The notes: generated by a model from the letters alone, not told the origin. 64,000 bases of DNA from Deltaproteobacteria bacterium (GCA_016178705.1 JACOST010000031.1:62001-126000), one strand, 5' to 3'; shown: positions 37,081 through 47,373, counted from the first letter of the stretch. Translations and numbers: made by a program.

Positions 37081-37968
37081 TCAGTAGGGCGATTCCGGAG
37101 TGTGCTCGGTGATGACGGTCGGTCCAAAGGCACCGTCGATGAGCTGGCGAATCCGGGCGATGAAGTCTTCGCGCTTGAACGGCTTGACGACATAATCGCT
37201 GGCACCGGCCCGGCGGGCCCGATCGACGCTTTCTGGGGTTCCGTTCGCGCTCAAAATCAACACCGGCACACGCTTCGTGTGGCGGGCGCGACGCAGGCGC
37301 TGACACATGTCGTAGCCGTCGAGGCCGGGCATCGAAAGATCGAGGATGACCACGTCGGGACGCTCAAGTTCGGTGAGCGTGAGTGCTTCGTCGGCGTCCT
37401 GGGCGGTGATCACCGTCAGGCCGAGGCCGGACCGCTCGATGGTTGCCCGAACGATGCGGCGCAAGTCGGGGTCATCGTCCACCACTAAGGCTCGGAAACT
37501 CCGCGCCGCCGTCGGGGTCGCGAGAGCGGCACGAACGATGGTGGCGAGTTTCGGCTGCGGAGTCGGTTGCGGCGCAGGCTGTGCCGACGGTTGGACGGTC
37601 TGTTCGCTTGCTCCACTCGGTATGTGAGGTGTCGCGCCTTCTGCGAGCCGGACAAGGCCGTCCTCGATTAGCATCTCGATTGCCACGCGAGCGGCCGTCT
37701 CCGACAGTTGGCTCTGCGGACGTGAGATCGATTGGCGGAAGCGTTGCACGAGGGGCAATTGCAGTGCGTCACCCAACAGGATGGCGAGGTTCCGCTGCGT
37801 GATCAGCCCTTCTTGCTCCAGCAGACGCTCGACCGGTCGATCGTTGGCGCTCGCCAACTCCACGAGCCGCGCGGCATCGCGGGAACTGAGTCGCCCCACC
37901 TGGTGTAGAAACCGAAGCAATGTCTGGGTTCGGTCGCGGGTACTAGGTGAGGTCTGTATCCAGGTCAC
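37081..37968 (-). CDS. Response regulator with N-terminal MshEN/GspE-N-like region
   Basis: A 295-residue protein starting at GTG. Residues 1-95 (LLRFLHQVGRLSSRDAARLV, LEQEGLITQRNLAILLGDAL) resemble the N-terminal domain of type II/IV secretion ATPases, a c-di-GMP-binding fold in MshE. A Pro/Gln-rich linker leads to a receiver domain with ALVVDDDPD, phospho-acceptor Asp in VVILDLSMPG, Thr/Ser in LILSAN and Lys in YVVKPF. There is no DNA-binding output. It heads the unit with the coiled-coil protein and may relay a signal to it. Confidence 0.8.
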   Translation of the reverse strand: MTWIQTSPSTRDRTQTLLRFLHQVGRLSSRDAARLVELASANDRPVERLLEQEGLITQRNLAILLGDALQLPLVQRFRQSISRPQSQLSETAARVAIEMLIEDGLVRLAEGATPHIPSGASEQTVQPSAQPAPQPTPQPKLATIVRAALATPTAARSFRALVVDDDPDLRRIVRATIERSGLGLTVITAQDADEALTLTELERPDVVILDLSMPGLDGYDMCQRLRRARHTKRVPVLILSANGTPESVDRARRAGASDYVVKPFKREDFIARIRQLIDGAFGPTVITEHTPESPY

Positions 37969-38207
37969 GGCGCACTACAAACAGCAAAGCCTACGCCAGG
38001 CGTAGCTGCCGTGTATATGCACGAGTACGTCGATTCGCGCGGGCCGGATGGACGGAATTTGTTCCTCGGCGGCATGGGAATATCGTCCGGCGGGCCTGCG
38101 GGAAGAATCGTGAGGGTGAGCAGAGTTGCGTTGACGAGCATCGGCGGCAGGCTCGACTACGCTCCTGCCGATCCGGTAGTCGGGGTGGAGGTGGCCTGAC
38201 TTGCGCG

Positions 38208-39229
<1,022 letters not shown>

Positions 39230-39297
39230 CAGCGACACTTCTGCCAGCCGCAATTCGATTTCATTTTTCTTGGCGGCGGTTCGATGGCTCTGTAGGG

Positions 39298-39954
39298 ATG
39301 GAGAGAATGTCGGGGGACGCTGAGCGTATGCCGATGGATGACCGCAGACACTTCTTGCTGCGCCGCTTACATAGCCTGTCGGGCATCGTGCCGATCGGGT
39401 TCTACATGCTGGTGCATGTGTACGCGATCAACGTGACGATCCTGGCCGGGCCCAAGGTGTTCGATCACGCGGCCGAGACGCTGGAGTCGACGCCGTGGTT
39501 CCTCTTGCTGTTGATCGAGATCTTCCTGCTGTGGCTGCCGATCGCGTTTCACGGGATCTACGGGCTGTTCATCGTGCAAGAAGCGCAACATAATTTCACC
39601 AGCTATGGCTACACGCGCAACGTGTACTTCTCGCTGCAGCGGATCAGCGGGATTGCGGCGTTCCTGTTCCTCGCCTTCCACATGTTCACCACGCGCTTCT
39701 ACAACTACGTCTGGAGTGTGCCGATCAGTTACGAGACCATGCACGGGTGGATCAGCAATCCGCTGTGGTTCGGCGTCTACCTCATCGGGATTCTAGCGGC
39801 GGCGTTCCATCTGACCAACGGCGTTTCGACCTTCTGCATCACATGGGGCATCACGGTTGGCGTGCGCGCCCAACGTGCGGTGCAGAACGCGTGTACGCTG
39901 CTGTTCGTGGTGATGGGCGTGTCCGGCGTGGCGATTGTCGCGGCGTTCCGGTGA
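39298..39954 (+). CDS. sdhC: Succinate dehydrogenase cytochrome b558 subunit
   Basis: A 218-residue membrane subunit with five hydrophobic helices, the Bacillus/Wolinella-type single-chain diheme cytochrome b of complex II. His residues suited to haem ligation lie in LLRRLHSLSGIVP, LPIAFHGIYG, FLAFHMFTT and AAAFHLTNG. In-frame ATG codons at 39298, 39307 and 39328 are possible; the first has GTAGGG just upstream. It anchors SdhAB in the inner membrane and passes electrons to quinone. No separate SdhD is present, as expected for this type. Confidence 0.92.
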   Translation: MERMSGDAERMPMDDRRHFLLRRLHSLSGIVPIGFYMLVHVYAINVTILAGPKVFDHAAETLESTPWFLLLLIEIFLLWLPIAFHGIYGLFIVQEAQHNFTSYGYTRNVYFSLQRISGIAAFLFLAFHMFTTRFYNYVWSVPISYETMHGWISNPLWFGVYLIGILAAAFHLTNGVSTFCITWGITVGVRAQRAVQNACTLLFVVMGVSGVAIVAAFR

Positions 39955-40002
39955 GTCCGGGCCCGCCAAAACAGTAGACGAAGCAGTGAAGGACGCATCG
40001 CA

Positions 40003-41748
40003 ATGGCAGACGAGCGATTGATAGTCGTTGGCGGCGGCCTCGCGGGGTTGATGACCACGATCAAGATCGCTGAGATGGGGATCCCGGTGGATCTCTTCTC
40101 GGTGGTGCCGGTCAAACGCTCGCACTCGGTGTGCGCGCAGGGCGGCATCAATGCCGCGGTGAATTGGAAGGGCGAGGGCGACACCCCGCAGGAGCACTTC
40201 GACGATTCAATTTACGGCGGTGACTTTCTCGCCAACCAACCGCCGGTGAAGGCGATGTGCGAGGCCGGGCCCGGGATCGTGTTTCTGCTCGACCGCATGG
40301 GCGTGCCGTTCAACCGCACACCCGAAGGCTTCCTCGACTTCCGCCGCTTCGGCGGCACCAAGCATCATCGGACCGCGTTTGCCGGCGCCACCACCGGACA
40401 GCAATTGCTCTACGCCCTCGACGAGCAAGTGCGTCGCCACGAGGCCGCCGGGTTGGTGCGAAAATTCGAGATTTGGGAGTTCCTGTCTGCGGTGCAAGAT
40501 GAAGGCGGACGCTGCCGCGGCATCATCGCGATGAACGGGCGCACGATGGAGATTCAAGCCTTCGCGGCCGGCGCGGTCATGCTCGCCACTGGCGGGCCGG
40601 GGATCATCTTCGGCAAGAGTACGAACTCGATCGTCAACACCGGTGCCGCGGCGGGGATCGCCTACCAACAGGGAGCCACCTACGCCAACGGTGAGTTCAT
40701 CCAAGTGCATCCGACGGCGATTCCCGGCAACGACAAGCTGCGGCTGATCTCCGAGTCGGTGCGCGGGGAAGGCGGCCGGGTGTGGACGTACAAGGACGGT
40801 CAGCCGTGGTACTTCCTCGAAGAAATGTATCCCGCCTACGGCAATCTCGTCCCGCGCGATATCGCGACGCGCGCGATCTTCAAGGTCGTCTTCGAGATGA
40901 ACCTCGGCGTCAACGGCGAGCCGATGGTCTATCTCGATGTGACCAACATCGATCCGCACGTACTCGATCGAAAATTGGGTGGCGTGCTCGAGATCTACGA
41001 GAAGTTCATGGGCGACGATCCGCGCAAAGTGCCGATGAAGATTTTTCCCGGCATGCACTATTCGATGGGCGGGGTGTGGGTGGACTACTCGCACATGACC
41101 AACATCCCGGGGCTGTTCGCGGCCGGCGAAGTCGACTATCAGTACCACGGCGCCAATCGATTGGGGGCGAACTCGCTGCTTTCGTGTCTCTATAGCGGCC
41201 AGATCGCGGGGCCAGCGATGGCGCACTACGCGCGCGGGAAGCACGCAAATGGCGCCGAGCGCGCGCTCGATCTGGAGAAGAAGCGGCAAGAGGAAGCGTT
41301 CGCCAAGATCTACCGCATGAACGGCAAGGAAAACGCTTACTCGATCGCCAAGGAACTCGGCGAGTGGATGACGGCGAACGTCACCGTGATCCGCGACAAC
41401 GCGAAGCTCCGTGAAACCGACAACAAGCTGATCGAGTTGAAGGACCGCTGGAGCGACATCGGGCTCAACGACAAGAGCCGATGGGCCAATCAGGAAGTGT
41501 CGTTCATCAAGCAACTGTGGAGCATGCTCGAACTGGCGCGGGTCATCACGCAGGGGGCGCTGCGCCGCGATGAGAGTCGCGGCGCGCACTACAAGCCGGC
41601 GTTTCCCGAACGTGACGATGCGAAGTTTCTCAAGACGACGGTGGCGCGCTGGAGTTCCGACGGACCACAGTTGAGTTACGAGCCGGTCGACACCTCGCTG
41701 ATCAAGCCGCGGCCGCGCAAGTACGATGTCGACAAGCAGGCGGCGTGA
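40003..41748 (+). CDS. sdhA: Succinate dehydrogenase flavoprotein subunit
   Basis: A 581-residue FAD subunit oxidising succinate to fumarate. The N-terminal FAD motif is LIVVGGGLAGLM. The SVCAQGGINAAV region contains the flavin-linking surroundings, and HPTAIPGNDKLRLISESVRG is the active-site stretch. The C-terminal part reads NRLGANSLLSCLYSG, and RDESRGAHYKP is the usual capping-domain signature. It is 48 bases after sdhC and 7 before sdhB. Confidence 0.96.
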   Translation: MADERLIVVGGGLAGLMTTIKIAEMGIPVDLFSVVPVKRSHSVCAQGGINAAVNWKGEGDTPQEHFDDSIYGGDFLANQPPVKAMCEAGPGIVFLLDRMGVPFNRTPEGFLDFRRFGGTKHHRTAFAGATTGQQLLYALDEQVRRHEAAGLVRKFEIWEFLSAVQDEGGRCRGIIAMNGRTMEIQAFAAGAVMLATGGPGIIFGKSTNSIVNTGAAAGIAYQQGATYANGEFIQVHPTAIPGNDKLRLISESVRGEGGRVWTYKDGQPWYFLEEMYPAYGNLVPRDIATRAIFKVVFEMNLGVNGEPMVYLDVTNIDPHVLDRKLGGVLEIYEKFMGDDPRKVPMKIFPGMHYSMGGVWVDYSHMTNIPGLFAAGEVDYQYHGANRLGANSLLSCLYSGQIAGPAMAHYARGKHANGAERALDLEKKRQEEAFAKIYRMNGKENAYSIAKELGEWMTANVTVIRDNAKLRETDNKLIELKDRWSDIGLNDKSRWANQEVSFIKQLWSMLELARVITQGALRRDESRGAHYKPAFPERDDAKFLKTTVARWSSDGPQLSYEPVDTSLIKPRPRKYDVDKQAA

Positions 41749-41755
41749 GCAGGCG

Positions 41756-42505
41756 ATGGAAGCGCGCTCGATCACCCTTCGCATCAAACGGCAGGACGGA
41801 CCGGGGGCGACGCCGTATTGGCAAGAGTTTGAAATCCCGTACAAGGCGCAACACAACGTGCTGTCGGTCCTGATGGAGGTCCGCCGCAACCCGGTGACCA
41901 AGGACGGCACGCCTACGTCGCCGGTGGTGTGGGAAGCCAGCTGCCTCGAAGAAGTCTGCGGCTCGTGCACGATGGTGGTGAATGGACGGGTGCGGCAGGC
42001 GTGTACGGCGCTCGTCGATCATCTCAGCCAGCCGATCACGTTGGAGCCGATGACAAAGTTTCCGCTGGTGCGGGATCTCGTCGTCGATCGCAGTCGCATG
42101 TTCGAGTCGCTGAAGCGCGTCAACGCTTGGATTCCGATCGACGGCACGTACGACCTTGGTCCCGGGCCGCGCGTGCCGGCCGACCGGCAAGAGTTCGCGT
42201 ACCTGCTGTCGCGCTGCATGACCTGCGGCTGTTGCTTGGAAGTTTGCCCGCAGGTGAACGACGCATCGAAGTTCATGGGGGCCGCTACGATGGCGCAGGT
42301 GGTATTGTTCAACATGCATCCGACCGGCGCACTGAACAAGGACGAGCGCTTGGCCGCTGTGATGGGCGAAGGCGGGATCGCCGATTGCGGCAACGCGCAG
42401 AACTGTGTGCAGGTGTGTCCGAAGGAAATTCCGCTGACGACGGCGATCGCGGAGCTCGGTCGGCAGACGACGATCAAGGCGGTCAAAGATCTTCTCTGGG
42501 GTTGA
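41756..42505 (+). CDS. sdhB: Succinate dehydrogenase iron-sulfur subunit
   Basis: A 249-residue electron-transfer subunit. The plant-type [2Fe-2S] site is CLEEVCGSC with a later Cys in RQAC. The [4Fe-4S]/[3Fe-4S] sites are CMTCGCCLEVCP and NCVQVCPKEIPL. The ATG at 41756 begins MEARSITLRIKRQDG; an earlier in-frame ATG lies inside sdhA and has no site. It couples SdhA to the b-type cytochrome. Confidence 0.96.
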   Translation: MEARSITLRIKRQDGPGATPYWQEFEIPYKAQHNVLSVLMEVRRNPVTKDGTPTSPVVWEASCLEEVCGSCTMVVNGRVRQACTALVDHLSQPITLEPMTKFPLVRDLVVDRSRMFESLKRVNAWIPIDGTYDLGPGPRVPADRQEFAYLLSRCMTCGCCLEVCPQVNDASKFMGAATMAQVVLFNMHPTGALNKDERLAAVMGEGGIADCGNAQNCVQVCPKEIPLTTAIAELGRQTTIKAVKDLLWG

Positions 42506-42514
42506 AGGAGCGGC

Positions 42515-43678
42515 ATGAACATTCACGAGTTCCAGGCGAAGGATATCCTCCGAAAGTACGGCGTCGCGGTCCCGAATGGGAGCGCGGCGAGCAGCGGCGA
42601 CGAAGCCGCAGCGATTGCGCGCGAGATCGGGGGGACCTGCGTGGTGAAGGCGCAGATTCACGCCGGCGGCCGTGGCAAGGCTGGCGGGGTAAAGGTCTGT
42701 CGCACGCCGGAGGAAGCTCGCGACTTTGCGAATTCTCTGATCGGCAAGATGCTGGTGACGCATCAAACCGGGCCAAGCGGCCGCGTGGTGCGGCGCGTGC
42801 TCGTGGAGGAGGCCAGCGCGATCGCGCGCGAGTTGTATCTCGGCATGGTGATCGACCGTGCGATAGGTCGCCCGGTCATGATGGCGAGCACCGAAGGCGG
42901 CATGGAGATCGAGGAGGTCGCCGCCAAAACCCCGGAAAAGATTTTGCGCGAGAGCATCGACCCGGCGGTCGGGCTGCAAGCGTTCCAGGCGCGCAAGCTG
43001 GCTTTCGCCTTGGGACTAGACTCGAGTTCGATCCGTGAAGCGGTGAAGTTCATGGACGGTGTGTATCGAGCGTTCGTCGAGCACGATGCGTCACTGATGG
43101 AGATCAATCCGCTGGTCATCACCAAAGCAGGCAGCGTTGTGGCGCTCGATGCCAAGATGGGCTTCGATGACAATGCCCTCTACCGCGCCGGCGTGCGTGA
43201 GCTGCGCGACCTCAACGAGGAGGATCCGAAGGAGACCGAGGCGGCTAAGCACGACCTCAGCTACATCGCACTCGACGGAACCATCGGATGCATGGTGAAC
43301 GGCGCGGGCTTGGCGATGGCGACGATGGACATCATCAAACACTGCGGCGGCTCACCGGCCAACTTCCTCGATGTCGGTGGTGGCGCGACCGCCGAGCGTG
43401 TGGCCGAAGCGTTCAAGATTCTGCTCTCCGATCGGCAGGTACGCGCGGTGCTGATCAATATCTTCGGCGGCATCATGCGGTGCGACGTGCTCGCGAGTGG
43501 CGTGGTGGAGGCGGCGCGACAGGTGAAACTCAACGTGCCGCTCGTGGTGCGACTCGAGGGGACGAACGTCGACATCGGTCGGCGTATTTTGGCCGACTCC
43601 GGACTCAACGTTATTGCGGCTACCGACATGGCCGACGCCGCGCAAAAGGCGGTTAAGGCCGCACAAACGGTCGCCTGA
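42515..43678 (+). CDS. sucC: Succinyl-CoA ligase beta subunit
   Basis: A 387-residue ATP-grasp subunit, full length. It begins [20 protein letters not shown] and has [35 protein letters not shown] and the [16 protein letters not shown] phosphate-binding block. It makes ATP or GTP from succinyl-CoA with SucD. It starts nine bases after sdhB with GAAGGAG. The alpha-subunit gene sucD, normally next, is absent here. Confidence 0.95.
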   Translation: MNIHEFQAKDILRKYGVAVPNGSAASSGDEAAAIAREIGGTCVVKAQIHAGGRGKAGGVKVCRTPEEARDFANSLIGKMLVTHQTGPSGRVVRRVLVEEASAIARELYLGMVIDRAIGRPVMMASTEGGMEIEEVAAKTPEKILRESIDPAVGLQAFQARKLAFALGLDSSSIREAVKFMDGVYRAFVEHDASLMEINPLVITKAGSVVALDAKMGFDDNALYRAGVRELRDLNEEDPKETEAAKHDLSYIALDGTIGCMVNGAGLAMATMDIIKHCGGSPANFLDVGGGATAERVAEAFKILLSDRQVRAVLINIFGGIMRCDVLASGVVEAARQVKLNVPLVVRLEGTNVDIGRRILADSGLNVIAATDMADAAQKAVKAAQTVA

Positions 43679-43687
43679 GCGCGTCAA

Positions 43688-43717
43688 GTCCACAGCTTCT
43701 GTTGATAAGCTGTGGAC
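43688..43717. promoter_or_regulatory. Perfect 11-bp inverted repeat after sucC
   Basis: gtccacagctt, an 8-base loop and aagctgtggac form a strong hairpin ten bases after the sucC stop. No T-run follows. It probably ends or protects the TCA transcript. The rest of the 234-base convergent gap (43679-43912) has no gene; it includes one TGTGGATAA (43888-43896). Confidence 0.55.
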
Positions 43718-43912
43718 AGGAAGGCTCTGGTTCTTGTCAGAGAAGGGTTTGCTTGAATTGCCACAAAAGTGGTCAGCGGTCCGTCGATCAGAAAGAGTTG
43801 GGTCGACGGCGGCTTAGATCTGCCGAGTTAGAGTCGAATCGGTTGACGGTTCAGTTTTCGGCCGCAACCGGTGTCCGCTCGAGACGTTGTGGATAACAGT
43901 TGCCGCGAATCT

Positions 43913-44728
43913 TCAGAATCGGAACTGGACCTTGGCGTTGCGGTTGCTCGTCGACGCAGTGTCGGTGCCTTGCAAGACACCATTAATATACAGATTGACG
44001 AGCACGACGTCACCGGTATTAGGGCTCTGGTTGGCCACAAACGCTACCGCGAAGCTCTGTGGGGCTTCGAGGTAGAAGATTGCGGGAGTGCCGCACGTCC
44101 CGGCCGGGCGACCGGTGTCGGCGGTTTCGAAGAAACTACAGGCGATGAAAGTTGCGACCTCGTCGCCAATCGAGGCCGTGAACGGGATCGGTTGTTGATT
44201 GACCTGGTCGCTGCATAGGTTCGAGATCGGAGGAGTTTGATCTTGATCGCAGACCTCGACGCGAACATCGGGACCATTGACTGGCTTGATCTCCTGGGCG
44301 GAGGTCGCGAGGGAAACCGGGAGGTCCGAGTCAGGCGGAATCTCGCCGCTTCGAAACGGTGTGCTGGTGTTGAAGCCGAAGTTGTAGAGTTGCAGCGGAA
44401 CCGGAGACGTAGTCGAAGACGGGGCGGGGCAGTCGCTGCTCTCGACGGCGCGTTGGAAGGTACCCCGCACCGGCTGTTGCGCATTCAACAAGAAGAACGC
44501 GTACGGGCTAGTGAAGTCATTGCGGGCGTTCTCCTTACTACACGGTTGAGCGATCGTATGCACCGGGCCGTTCGAGGTCTTGAAGTCGACGACCTGAAAT
44601 CCTTCACCGCTTGTTCCGACCACGGCGAATAGCAGTTCGTCTGGGCGGGTCGGCGTCGGAGAGCTACCACTGCAGGCGGCCAGCGTGGCGCACGCGAACA
44701 CCACGATCGCAAGGAATAGTCGCTGCAT
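43913..44728 (-). CDS. Putative lipoprotein of unknown function
   Basis: A 271-residue exported protein starting at MQRLFLAIVVFACATLAACS; the LAAC lipobox puts the acylated Cys at residue 19. The mature part is rich in Ser/Thr/Pro and beta strands, with several Cys (QPCSKEN, SSDCPAPS, CSFF, TCGTP) that may form disulfides. It has no recognised domain. Length and composition suggest an outer-membrane-attached beta-sandwich protein. It is convergent to sucC and divergent from the metallopeptidase gene. Confidence 0.75.
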   Translation of the reverse strand: MQRLFLAIVVFACATLAACSGSSPTPTRPDELLFAVVGTSGEGFQVVDFKTSNGPVHTIAQPCSKENARNDFTSPYAFFLLNAQQPVRGTFQRAVESSDCPAPSSTTSPVPLQLYNFGFNTSTPFRSGEIPPDSDLPVSLATSAQEIKPVNGPDVRVEVCDQDQTPPISNLCSDQVNQQPIPFTASIGDEVATFIACSFFETADTGRPAGTCGTPAIFYLEAPQSFAVAFVANQSPNTGDVVLVNLYINGVLQGTDTASTSNRNAKVQFRF

Positions 44729-44790
44729 GTGTGGGCAGCTTGTGTCAGCATTCCGCGCAGCGGTCAAGATGGTGTATGATCCGCGCGCGT

Positions 44791-45159
44791 ATGGATCGAG
44801 AGCGGTTCGAAGAGTTGGTGGCCGAGGCGTTGGATGCACTCCCGCAAGAGTTTGCGAAACGCCTTGATAACGTCACCGTGCTCGTCGAGGATGAGCCGTC
44901 GGGCGACGTCTTGCTGCAAATGGGCCTCGACCCGCGGCGCGATACGTTGTTCGGTCTCTACGAAGGTGTGCCTTTGAGTGAACGCACTGCGCTGGCCACG
45001 GGGAGGTTGCCGGACCGTATCACAATCTTCTACAGGCCGTTGACGCGGGCGTGCCGGTCACCGGAGGCGATTCGACGGCAGATTTTGCGAACGGTGATTC
45101 ACGAAGTCGGGCATTTCGTTGGCCTCGACGAGGACGAGGTTCGCGCCGCCGGGTACTAG
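44791..45159 (+). CDS. Small zincin-like metallopeptidase
   Basis: A 122-residue metallopeptidase-I-family (zincin-like, DUF1025-type) protein. It starts MDRERFEELVAEALDALPQE and the zinc motif HEVGHFVGLDEDE (HExxHxxGxxE-like) is near the C-terminus. No signal peptide is seen. The physiological substrate is unknown. It opens a compact four-gene operon (gaps of 14, -4 and 2 bases). Confidence 0.9.
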   Translation: MDRERFEELVAEALDALPQEFAKRLDNVTVLVEDEPSGDVLLQMGLDPRRDTLFGLYEGVPLSERTALATGRLPDRITIFYRPLTRACRSPEAIRRQILRTVIHEVGHFVGLDEDEVRAAGY

Positions 45160-45173
45160 CGAGAGGAACGGTC

Positions 45174-45446
45174 ATGGCTGAACCGCTCACTGACGTCGAA
45201 CGTGTGCTCAAACTCAGCGATCGAGTGCGCTTACTGGTCGCGATCTCCGACGAGATTCCGGTCGAGACCAAGCTGAACGTGCAAGGTTTGCTGAAGATCT
45301 TCGAAGGCACGGTTGCCGCAGCTGAGAGCGCGGCGGATGAGGTGCGCGCCGCAGGCTACTACCAAGCCCTGTATCAGGATCTCGAACCCTATGCGGACAT
45401 TGAGGCGTTGCTGTCGGCGATGCGCGTGTTCGCGCCATTCCTGTGA
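45174..45446 (+). CDS. Conserved-looking 90-residue protein, function unknown
   Basis: A 90-residue, mostly helical, soluble protein (MAEPLTDVERVLKLSDRVRL ... LLSAMRVFAPFL) with an AGAGGAACG site before its ATG. No known domain is recognised. Its placement between the metallopeptidase and a methyltransferase whose GTG overlaps its stop argues that it is real and co-translated. Confidence 0.75.
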   Translation: MAEPLTDVERVLKLSDRVRLLVAISDEIPVETKLNVQGLLKIFEGTVAAAESAADEVRAAGYYQALYQDLEPYADIEALLSAMRVFAPFL

Positions 45447-46096
45447 GCGTTGCAACCGGTATCTCGCGCGCTACCGAGGACAGTCTCACCGATCTGCCCG
45501 GAGGTCCTCTATGGCTCACGCGGCTCGCCAACTTGGCGGATCACGTCGATCGCGACGCGCTTTTGCGCGACGAGCGGGCAAGCGAGCCGCCGTACTGGGC
45601 GCATCTGTGGCCGGCGGCACTGGCGCTGGCGCGGCTCGTGGCGAATGCGGGCGCTCGGCTGGATGGTCGCCGCGTGCTCGAAGTTGGGTGTGGCTTGGGG
45701 GTTCCGGCTTTGGTCGCGGCTCGCTGCGGTGCCGCCGTTGTTCTCACTGATCGCAACGTTGCTGCGGCGCGGTTTGCAAACCGCAATCTCCGTCGCAATG
45801 GCTTGCACGGCTCCGTGGCAGTCATGGATTGGCGGCAGCCCGCGATCTGCGGTCCGTTCGATCTTTGCTTGGCCGCGGATGTGACCTACGATCCGACGGC
45901 GAATGAGCGCTTGATGGATTTTCTGATTGGTGCTCTGGCTTCTGACGGCGAGGCGTGGATTGCCGAGTCGGTACGAGCGGAAGAGGCGACGCTGCCGCAG
46001 TTGATGAAGCGACACTTCGCCGTCCACGAGCAGCGACTCATCGAAATCGAGGACGGCCATCGGGTTTGGGTGCGAGTCCTACAGGGAAGGCGGTAA
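45443..46096 (+). CDS. Class I SAM methyltransferase (ETFBKMT/Nnt1-like)
   Basis: A 217-residue methyltransferase. The PPYWAHLWPAALALARLV motif followed by the SAM site VLEVGCGLGVPALVAA and LTDRN is that of the ETFB lysine methyltransferase/Nnt1 group; DLCLAADVTYD is motif IV. These enzymes modify lysines on proteins, in mitochondria ETF-beta. A protein target is therefore plausible but not shown. The GTG start forms a GTGA overlap with the preceding gene. Confidence 0.87.
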   Translation: MSVATGISRATEDSLTDLPGGPLWLTRLANLADHVDRDALLRDERASEPPYWAHLWPAALALARLVANAGARLDGRRVLEVGCGLGVPALVAARCGAAVVLTDRNVAAARFANRNLRRNGLHGSVAVMDWRQPAICGPFDLCLAADVTYDPTANERLMDFLIGALASDGEAWIAESVRAEEATLPQLMKRHFAVHEQRLIEIEDGHRVWVRVLQGRR

Positions 46097-46098
46097 CG

Positions 46099-46821
46099 AT
46101 GAGCTACCTGGTGTTCGACATCGAAACGCGCATCGATAAGGGGCTGGTGCGCAGCATCTATCTTCCCGGCGCAGCCGTGAGCGACGACGAGGCCTTTGCC
46201 CAAGTTCGGCAACAGCTGCTCGCCGAGCACCAGAGCGACTTCTTTCCCCTGTCGTTTCACCTACCGATCGTGATCGTCTTGGCGGCGATACGCGACGACT
46301 TGAGTTGGGAGGGCGCGCAGATTCTCAGCAGTGCCGACGGCTCAGGTCGCGATATCGCGCAGGACTTCTGGTCGCGAGTGGAGAGTTTCAGCGGTACGTT
46401 GGTGACCTTCAACGGTCGCGGCTTCGATTTGCCGGTCATGGAGCTCCAGGCGCTGCGCCATGGGGTGCCGGCGCCACGCCACTTCAACGATCGCCACGGC
46501 GCGCGCGCCCGTTACTCTGACAAGCACTATGATCTCCACGAGTTCATCACGAATTTCGGCATGTATCGGGTGCGCGGTGGTTTGGATCTGTTGACCAAGC
46601 TGATCGGACTTCCCGGGAAGACGTCGGTGGCTGGTGGAGATGTCCAGAAGTTGTGGGAAGCCGGTGAACTGGCAGCGATTGAGCGGTACTGTCAGGCCGA
46701 TGTGATTCAGACGTACCTGTTGCTGCTACGGGTGGAGCAACTGCGGGGACGGATTAGCGGGGCTCGCCTCGACGAGCTGTGGCAGGCGGCCGCGCCCTTG
46801 CGGGCATCCTTAACCGGCTGA
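46099..46821 (+). CDS. Predicted 3'-5' exonuclease (PolB-like DEDDy)
   Basis: A 240-residue nuclease of the RNase H-like PolB-exonuclease family. The DEDD residues appear in YLVFDIETR (DxE), TLVTFNGRGFDLPVM (Asp) and IERYCQADVIQTYLL (Tyr-x3-Asp). It lacks a polymerase domain. It is the last gene of the four-gene operon and its end overlaps the convergent receiver gene by 12 bases. Confidence 0.88.
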   Translation: MSYLVFDIETRIDKGLVRSIYLPGAAVSDDEAFAQVRQQLLAEHQSDFFPLSFHLPIVIVLAAIRDDLSWEGAQILSSADGSGRDIAQDFWSRVESFSGTLVTFNGRGFDLPVMELQALRHGVPAPRHFNDRHGARARYSDKHYDLHEFITNFGMYRVRGGLDLLTKLIGLPGKTSVAGGDVQKLWEAGELAAIERYCQADVIQTYLLLLRVEQLRGRISGARLDELWQAAAPLRASLTG

Positions 46822-47220
46822 GGCCGCCGAGTTGGCGGTAGTGCGCGCGATGACTTGCTTGAGTTGATCGACGTCAACCGGCAGGGAGAGGCAGTTCACT
46901 CGGATCGTCTGCTCGATCACCGCTCGCAGGCGCGTGGTCTCGCATTCGGTCAGAAAAATAATCGGCAACCCCGGGCGCGAGCGTCGCACTCGGTCGAACA
47001 CGGTCAGGCCGCAAATGGTGCCGGGCAACGCGACCTCGGAGATGACGGCATCATAGGACTTGGATTCGAAGAGGCGGAGGGCCGCTTCGCCAGAATCCGC
47101 ACCGTCGACCTCGTACCCGCAGCGGGAGAGAATGCGCTCGAGGGTCCGTCGAAAGTTCGGATTGCACGCGACTAAGAGCAGCCGCTTTTTGTCTTCACTA
47201 CACTCGCACTCGGCTGACAT
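46810..47220 (-). CDS. Degenerate (pseudo-)receiver protein
   Basis: A 136-residue single receiver-fold protein. The sequence follows the family (RTLERILSRCGYEVDGADSG, GLTVFDRVRRSRPGLPIIFL) but key residues are lost. The acidic pair normally in ILVVDDE is LLVACNP, the phospho-acceptor Asp is replaced by Glu in VISEVALPG, and the usual KP near the end is SLPV. It is thus likely phosphorylation-independent. It lies downstream of the NtrC-like gene on the same strand. Confidence 0.8.
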   Translation of the reverse strand: MSAECECSEDKKRLLLVACNPNFRRTLERILSRCGYEVDGADSGEAALRLFESKSYDAVISEVALPGTICGLTVFDRVRRSRPGLPIIFLTECETTRLRAVIEQTIRVNCLSLPVDVDQLKQVIARTTANSAASAG

Positions 47221-47373
47221 TCCCGGACGCACCTCGCGGGGAGAGCTGCTGAGCAGGATCAATGCCACGGGGCGCGAAAGGCGGAGCGGAGGTGTGAGGC
47301 AAAGTAGCAGTAGTGAACGGTCACGATCTGCCCGTCCACGTGTGTTGAAACGCGACGAGGGGCGAGACGCGGG

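Noticed and set aside
38011-38199. A 62-codon plus-strand reading frame in the gap before mdh
   Set aside because: No ribosome site, low-complexity composition typical of chance frames in high-GC DNA, and no family resemblance.
43888-43896. TGTGGATAA, a DnaA-box match, near the hairpin after sucC
   Set aside because: A single box in a convergent gap, with no AT-rich region, no cluster of boxes and no dnaA or gyrB nearby; not an origin.
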